Shown here: one piece after another, positions 6,379-7,285 of the stretch
How positions within the stretch are numbered: the stretch's first letter is position 1
How the letters are laid out: the number at the start of each line of letters is the position of its first letter
Assembly (NCBI GenBank): GCA_003154025.1
Contig: PMCE01000069.1
Span: forward strand, 19,765-27,049
Direction: 5' to 3'
DNA length: 7,285 nucleotides
DNA from: Syntrophaceae bacterium
GTDB lineage: Bacteria > Desulfobacterota > SM23-61
Program-made: the position numbers and the translations under genes
Notes under the pieces: generated by a model
What the model saw: the letters and a program-made list of their open reading frames with translations, nothing else
Database searches by the model: none
What the model was told of the DNA's origin: nothing

Positions 6379-6384
6379 AGTAAG

Positions 6385-6867
6385 ATGAATAAGACAATAT
6401 ATTTACTGGCGTTTGTTTCGCTTTTGGCCTTTGGTTTGGCTGCCTCGGGCACCTATGCCGGAAACGCTATGGGCCAAGGAGGCTTTACGAGTTTTGACAG
6501 CAGGGACCTGATTGGTGCCGTCGTTAGGAACCCCGAGGGCGAAGTGGTGGGGCTGGTCAACGAGGTATGGGTTGACACGGGAGGTCATGCCTTTGCGGTC
6601 CTGAACCATGGGTCCGACGAATATTACGGGGAAGGCGGAGGATATACTCCTGTGCCCCTTGAGGCTCTGCAGATCACCGAGCCGATGGCCGGTCAGGTCA
6701 GCGCGGTGCTTAATAGCGATGAAAAAAGACTGGAAGCCGCGCCGGCCTTTAACCCGGTAGCCAATAATGGCCGCCAATATGAAGCCGACGTCTACCGGTA
6801 CTATGGCATTCAGCCCTATTGGACTCAATCGGATGAATGCTTCACGGAGGGAAGGATCACTGAATGA
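6385..6867 (+). CDS. Exported PRC-barrel domain protein
   Basis: A 160-aa protein with an N-terminal signal peptide: MNKT, a hydrophobic stretch (about 5-20, YLLAFVSLLAFGLAA) and a likely cleavage after TYA at residue 25. No lipobox is seen, so it is probably released to the periplasm or outside. Residues about 36-120 resemble a PRC-barrel: DSRDLIGAVVRNPEGEVVGLVNEVWVD is the typical start in which a short beta-barrel links a sequence position to a stored state, followed by FAVLNHG, TPVPLEALQI and a final VLNSDEKRLEAAPAF strand. The C-terminal 40 residues are polar and aromatic (YRYYGIQPYW) with one Cys (152). PRC-barrel proteins of this exported kind are common in environmental bacteria and their function is mostly unknown; an envelope or stress role is a guess. 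It is divergent from treS-mak and convergent with the thioredoxin gene. Confidence 0.85.
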   Translation: MNKTIYLLAFVSLLAFGLAASGTYAGNAMGQGGFTSFDSRDLIGAVVRNPEGEVVGLVNEVWVDTGGHAFAVLNHGSDEYYGEGGGYTPVPLEALQITEPMAGQVSAVLNSDEKRLEAAPAFNPVANNGRQYEADVYRYYGIQPYWTQSDECFTEGRITE

Positions 6868-6882
6868 ACGTGAGGAACTTTA

Positions 6883-6910
6883 GCCCTTTGCTTCCCTTGG
6901 GGCAAGGGGC
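6883..6910 (+). terminator. Hairpin after the PRC-barrel gene
   Basis: GCCCTTTGC (6883-6891) pairs with GCAAGGGGC (6902-6910) over nine positions with one G-U, around a 10-base loop, 15 bases after the TGA. No clear T-run follows. The position fits a transcript 3' end in a convergent gap. Confidence 0.4.
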
Positions 6911-6924
6911 GAAACTTGGCCAGA

Positions 6925-6949
6925 GTGGGAGATCGTTCCGGTCTCCCAC
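6925..6949. terminator. Strong hairpin shared by the convergent PRC-barrel and thioredoxin genes
   Basis: The arms GTGGGAGATCG (6925-6935) and CGGTCTCCCAC (6939-6949) form an 11-bp stem with one T-G pair and a 3-base TTC loop. It begins three bases beyond the thioredoxin stop (6955-6953) on the minus strand and lies 57 bases past the PRC stop. No T-run follows in either direction, so it could act as a bidirectional RNA 3' end or a Rho-assisted site rather than a classic intrinsic terminator. Confidence 0.5.
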
Positions 6950-6952
6950 ACC

Positions 6953-7264
6953 TCACAATAGGTTCCTGAAATGTCGTTCCATTTCGTCTTTCGGAAGTGC
7001 TCCTTGCGCGCGGTTCATTGGTCTTCCATTCTTGAAGAAAACGAGGGTCGGGGTCCCTTGGATTCCATATTCTGAGGCGGTTTTCCCATTCAGGTCGATG
7101 TTGATCTGGACCACCTTGACGCGTCCCGCGTATTCGCGGGCGAGCTCGTCAATGAGCGGCGCCAGCTTCTGGCAATAGCCGCACCAGGGGGCATAGAATT
7201 CCACCACGACGGGGCCCGGAAAATCCAGGACTTCGCTCTTGTAATTCCAGTCAAAGACCTCCAC
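6953..7264 (-). CDS. Thioredoxin-fold protein with CGYC active site
   Basis: A 103-aa single-domain thioredoxin: a thiol-disulfide oxidoreductase that reduces protein disulfides in the cytoplasm. Seen in order are the VVVEFYAPWCGYCQKLAPLIDEL strand-helix with C28 and C31, KVVQINID, and GIQGTPTLVFFKNG with the cis-proline at P72. The active site is CGYC rather than the CGPC of classical thioredoxin, and the buried Asp of E. coli Trx is a Glu (E22). VEFYAPWCGxC resembles the protein disulfide isomerase style, so redox potential may differ. No signal peptide is seen from this start. The start is a GTG with GGAG six bases upstream, but the frame stays open to the window edge (TPYPERA before it), so a longer protein beginning outside the window cannot be excluded. 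It converges on the PRC-barrel gene. Confidence 0.92.
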   Translation of the reverse strand: MEVFDWNYKSEVLDFPGPVVVEFYAPWCGYCQKLAPLIDELAREYAGRVKVVQINIDLNGKTASEYGIQGTPTLVFFKNGRPMNRAQGALPKDEMERHFRNLL

Positions 7265-7285
7265 CGCCCTCTCCGGGTAGGGGGT

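Larger units (their letters stand above)
5812..6384. other. Divergent intergenic region between treS-mak and the PRC-barrel gene
   Basis: These 573 bases separate two divergently transcribed genes and hold no gene I can support. They contain candidate promoters facing each way, a 14-bp perfect palindrome (6102-6115), a 10-bp palindrome within the treS promoter candidate (6000-6009), an imperfect dyad near the PRC gene (6317-6334), a tandem direct repeat (6236-6263) and a hairpin in the treS leader (5912-5933). The frame of treS-mak stays open into the first 225 bases, but the translation there looks like non-coding sequence. Confidence 0.6.

Noticed and set aside
6314..6972. 13-base repeat AGGTTCCTGAAAT at 6314-6326 and 6960-6972
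   Set aside because: One copy lies in the coding end of the thioredoxin gene, and a 13-base match within 7.3 kb has a sizeable chance probability (about 0.4 expected).
6864..7178. 104-codon plus-strand frame overlapping the PRC-barrel stop (ATGA)
   Set aside because: It runs through two hairpins and then antisense to a clear thioredoxin. Its translation has no recognisable features.
1..7285. Mobile elements, tRNA/rRNA genes, CRISPR arrays or phage genes
   Set aside because: No transposase, integrase, tRNA-like cloverleaf, rRNA motif or regularly spaced repeat array was seen on either strand.

Overview
The window carries a trehalose / alpha-glucan metabolism cluster on the minus strand, and two unrelated small genes at its right end. 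Reading along the minus strand from the middle of the window to its left edge, the cluster is: a trehalose synthase fused to a maltokinase (TreS-Mak, 1115 aa), a 520-540 nt gap, malto-oligosyltrehalose trehalohydrolase (TreZ), and the first 24 codons of a GH57-type glycoside hydrolase, which continues outside the window. To the right lie a plus-strand gene for an exported PRC-barrel protein and a converging minus-strand thioredoxin with a CGYC active site.

Layout: 1-74 GH57 start (minus); 75-1922 treZ (minus); 1923-2463 gap with a weak promoter candidate, purine-rich leader and hairpins; 2464-5811 treS-mak (minus); 5812-6384 divergent regulatory region with several palindromes; 6385-6867 PRC-barrel protein (plus); 6868-6952 convergent gap with two hairpins; 6953-7264 thioredoxin (minus). 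The treZ stop and the GH57 start abut (TGA-ATG), so these two are almost certainly co-translated. treS-mak ends in a GC-rich hairpin two bases after its stop and is followed by a long gap, so treZ-GH57 may be a separate transcript.

How the genes work together: TreS interconverts maltose and trehalose. The fused kinase domain would phosphorylate maltose to maltose-1-phosphate, the donor used by GlgE to extend alpha-glucan. TreZ releases trehalose from glucan ends already converted to the trehalosyl form by TreY. The GH57 enzyme probably acts on the same glucan pool. The locus therefore touches both the trehalose-to-glucan and the glucan-to-trehalose direction. Neither GlgE nor TreY is in the window.

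Organism: a bacterium with moderately high GC, Shine-Dalgarno sites and an exported protein with an ordinary signal peptide. The gene combination and the style of TreS-Mak and PRC-barrel protein suggest a Desulfobacterota/deltaproteobacteria-like or Nitrospirota-like genome; this is a low-confidence impression from memory of the families. No mobile element, tRNA, rRNA or CRISPR array was seen. The enzymes are known families. The less ordinary points are divergent motif residues in both halves of TreS-Mak and the palindrome-rich divergent intergenic region.
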